Assembly: GCA_029194725.1 (NCBI GenBank) | Contig: JARFXQ010000005.1 | Location: forward strand, 62,001 to 126,000 | DNA from: Nitrospira sp. | GTDB taxonomy: Bacteria; Nitrospirota; Nitrospiria; Nitrospirales; Nitrospiraceae | Direction of reading: 5' to 3' | DNA: 64,000 bases | Shown here: positions 63,177-64,000 of the stretch, piece by piece | How positions within the stretch are numbered: the first letter of the stretch is position 1 | How the letters are laid out: every line of letters begins with the position of its first letter | The notes under the pieces: model-generated | Databases searched by the model: none | The model's input: the letters and a program-made list of their open reading frames with translations, nothing else | What the model was told of the DNA's origin: nothing | Position numbers and translations under genes: made by a program

Positions 63177-64000
63177 ATGCACGACGGTTTGCGATCAAGA
63201 AGCATATTTTATTATGGAACGATGCTGATGTTGTCATGGAGCCTGATGCCGATGGGAATGCCGGTCGCCTATGCGCAAGAGCCGGTCCCCGAGCAACAGC
63301 CGCCGACCATGACGCCAACCGAGGCCGAACAGGCCAAGGAGGCTGAACGGTTGAAACAGACCCAACCAGCCCGAGGGGCTGAACCGGAAACGAGAATTGA
63401 ACATAAACAAGTGCGCCCGAGCGAAACCTACGTGGCAGGGTTCGGCGGCTATACATTCGGCGGTAGCCTCAGTGACGTGGAAAACACGGGACTCCTGTCT
63501 GGAATTCCTGGTAGGAATCGCGATCTTGCAGATTCAGTCGTCTATGGTGGAAAGGTCGGGCATTTCTTCGGCGATCGACTGGATTGGTTGGGCCTGGAGA
63601 TGGAGGCGTACAATACGACTCCCCATTTGGAGCAGGATGGTGCGGTACCCGGGATCCACCAGCGTGTCACCACCTTGGCCTTCAATGTGATCGGCCGGCT
63701 CAAATTCGGTTGTGAAACGAAAAGGGAGCGGACAGAGACGCGAACGGAGCGGCGGATGGAAGAAGGCACTTACAAGGAGCGGAAGCATCCGACGACGGGA
63801 GAGACGTATAGGGAGCGGCGAGATCCGAGCACCGGGGACATCTACATGGAATACATGGAGCGGCGAGATCCGAAGACGGGAGAGCTGTACGTGGATCGGG
63901 TAGATGCAAGTACGGGACAGAGGACCCGCGTGGAGCGAGCTGTGATGGAGCGAGCTGTGATGGCGACCCGTGAGATTCGCTATGAAACTCAATATGAGCG
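63177..64000 (+). CDS. Outer-membrane beta-barrel N-terminus running into charged repeats, 3' partial
   Basis: Open to the window edge (274 codons). ATG 6 nt after AAGGAGG. A signal peptide (residues 10-34) is followed by a Pro/Glu/Gln linker and a barrel-like start (ETYVAGFGGYTFGGSL, VVYGGKVGHFFGDRLDWLGLE, VTTLAFNVIGRLKFGC). After Cys181 the expected barrel strands are replaced by charged peptide repeats of the type RDPSTGDIYMEY and RDPKTGELYVDR. It may be a chimera or a rebuilt protein; its end is outside the window. Confidence 0.7.
   Translation, partial: MHDGLRSRSIFYYGTMLMLSWSLMPMGMPVAYAQEPVPEQQPPTMTPTEAEQAKEAERLKQTQPARGAEPETRIEHKQVRPSETYVAGFGGYTFGGSLSDVENTGLLSGIPGRNRDLADSVVYGGKVGHFFGDRLDWLGLEMEAYNTTPHLEQDGAVPGIHQRVTTLAFNVIGRLKFGCETKRERTETRTERRMEEGTYKERKHPTTGETYRERRDPSTGDIYMEYMERRDPKTGELYVDRVDASTGQRTRVERAVMERAVMATREIRYETQYE
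63764..63935 (+). repeat. Tandem repeats coding for DP-TGE-Y type peptides
   Basis: Three or four units of about 40-50 bp resembling GAGCGGCGAGATCCG followed by ACGGGAGAG and a TAC codon. They encode HPTTGETYRER, RDPSTGDIY, RDPKTGELYVDR and DASTGQRT. A shorter repeat (GAGCGAGCTGTGATG twice) follows near 63930-63965. Confidence 0.75.

Noticed and set aside
63534-63992. Minus-strand gene across the repeat region at the right edge
   Set aside because: It is antisense to a frame with a perfect ribosome site and signal peptide; its openness and Leu/Pro/Ser composition follow from the repeats on the other strand.
1-64000. tRNA or rRNA genes
   Set aside because: No cloverleaf-like CCA-end or conserved T-loop (GGTTCRANNCC) context was recognised in the intergenic stretches by eye; a dedicated tRNA search would be more reliable.

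Overview
The window looks like bacterial chromosome from a Nitrospira-type organism (Nitrospirota). This is an inference from the gene set and style, not a database result. The supporting signs are moderately high GC, many short conserved hypotheticals of families common in that lineage (DUF5069, DUF3386, DUF2007, an oxygen-binding di-iron MBL-fold protein, a ClpS-like adaptor), repeated multicopper oxidases, a heavy-metal RND pump and cobalamin-dependent MetH. No rRNA, tRNA, CRISPR array or replication origin was seen.

Layout. 1-4.8 kb: the end of a heavy-metal-type RND efflux operon (membrane fusion protein, CzcA-type pump) followed by a HEAT-repeat secreted protein. 5.1-6.3 kb: a secreted protein built from tandem copies of one domain, two of them nearly identical at DNA level. 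7.0-7.4 kb: a dead IS1380-type transposase. 7.5-9.8 kb: peptide deformylase and an MsbA-type ABC exporter. 10.3-15.9 kb: a minus-strand operon combining two ubiquitin-like sulfur carriers, two E1-like MoeB/ThiF enzymes, a JAMM peptidase, an NIL-domain protein, CysK and threonine synthase. This reads as a protein-thiocarboxylate system for making cysteine and possibly homocysteine, and MetH at 47-51 kb would use homocysteine. 16-35 kb is an accessory zone: toxin-antitoxin pairs (DUF433/DUF5615, HicBA, HicAB), REP-like palindromes, a 148-bp MITE-like element, IS5 and IS21 remnants, one complete IS4-family element that split a hicA gene and left a clean 9-bp target duplication, and decayed duplicates of dsbA, hicAB and the di-iron MBL gene.

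35.6-47 kb: a lipoprotein multicopper oxidase flanked by an intact and a broken DUF5069 copy, then housekeeping and small conserved genes (DUF3386, ClpS-like, HemW, FmdB, a PqqC/CADD-like protein coupled to a formylglycine-generating-enzyme-family protein, DUF2007, DUF4124). 47.2-54.3 kb: metH, then a sigma-54-type response regulator convergent with a histidine kinase. 54.8-59.1 kb: a second multicopper oxidase followed by a secreted cupredoxin/beta-propeller fusion and a strong terminator hairpin. 59-64 kb: a lipoprotein, a VapBC-type module with an operator palindrome inside its promoter, a DUF4136 lipoprotein, a broken endonuclease/exonuclease/phosphatase gene, and at the right edge an open frame in which an outer-membrane beta-barrel start runs into charged peptide repeats.

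The two most interesting systems are the double sulfur-carrier operon (one carrier ends in Gly-Gly, the other carries an Arg after Gly-Gly-Gly and sits in an operon with a JAMM peptidase) and the secreted copper pair, whose propeller partner has the domain order of nitrous oxide reductase reversed.
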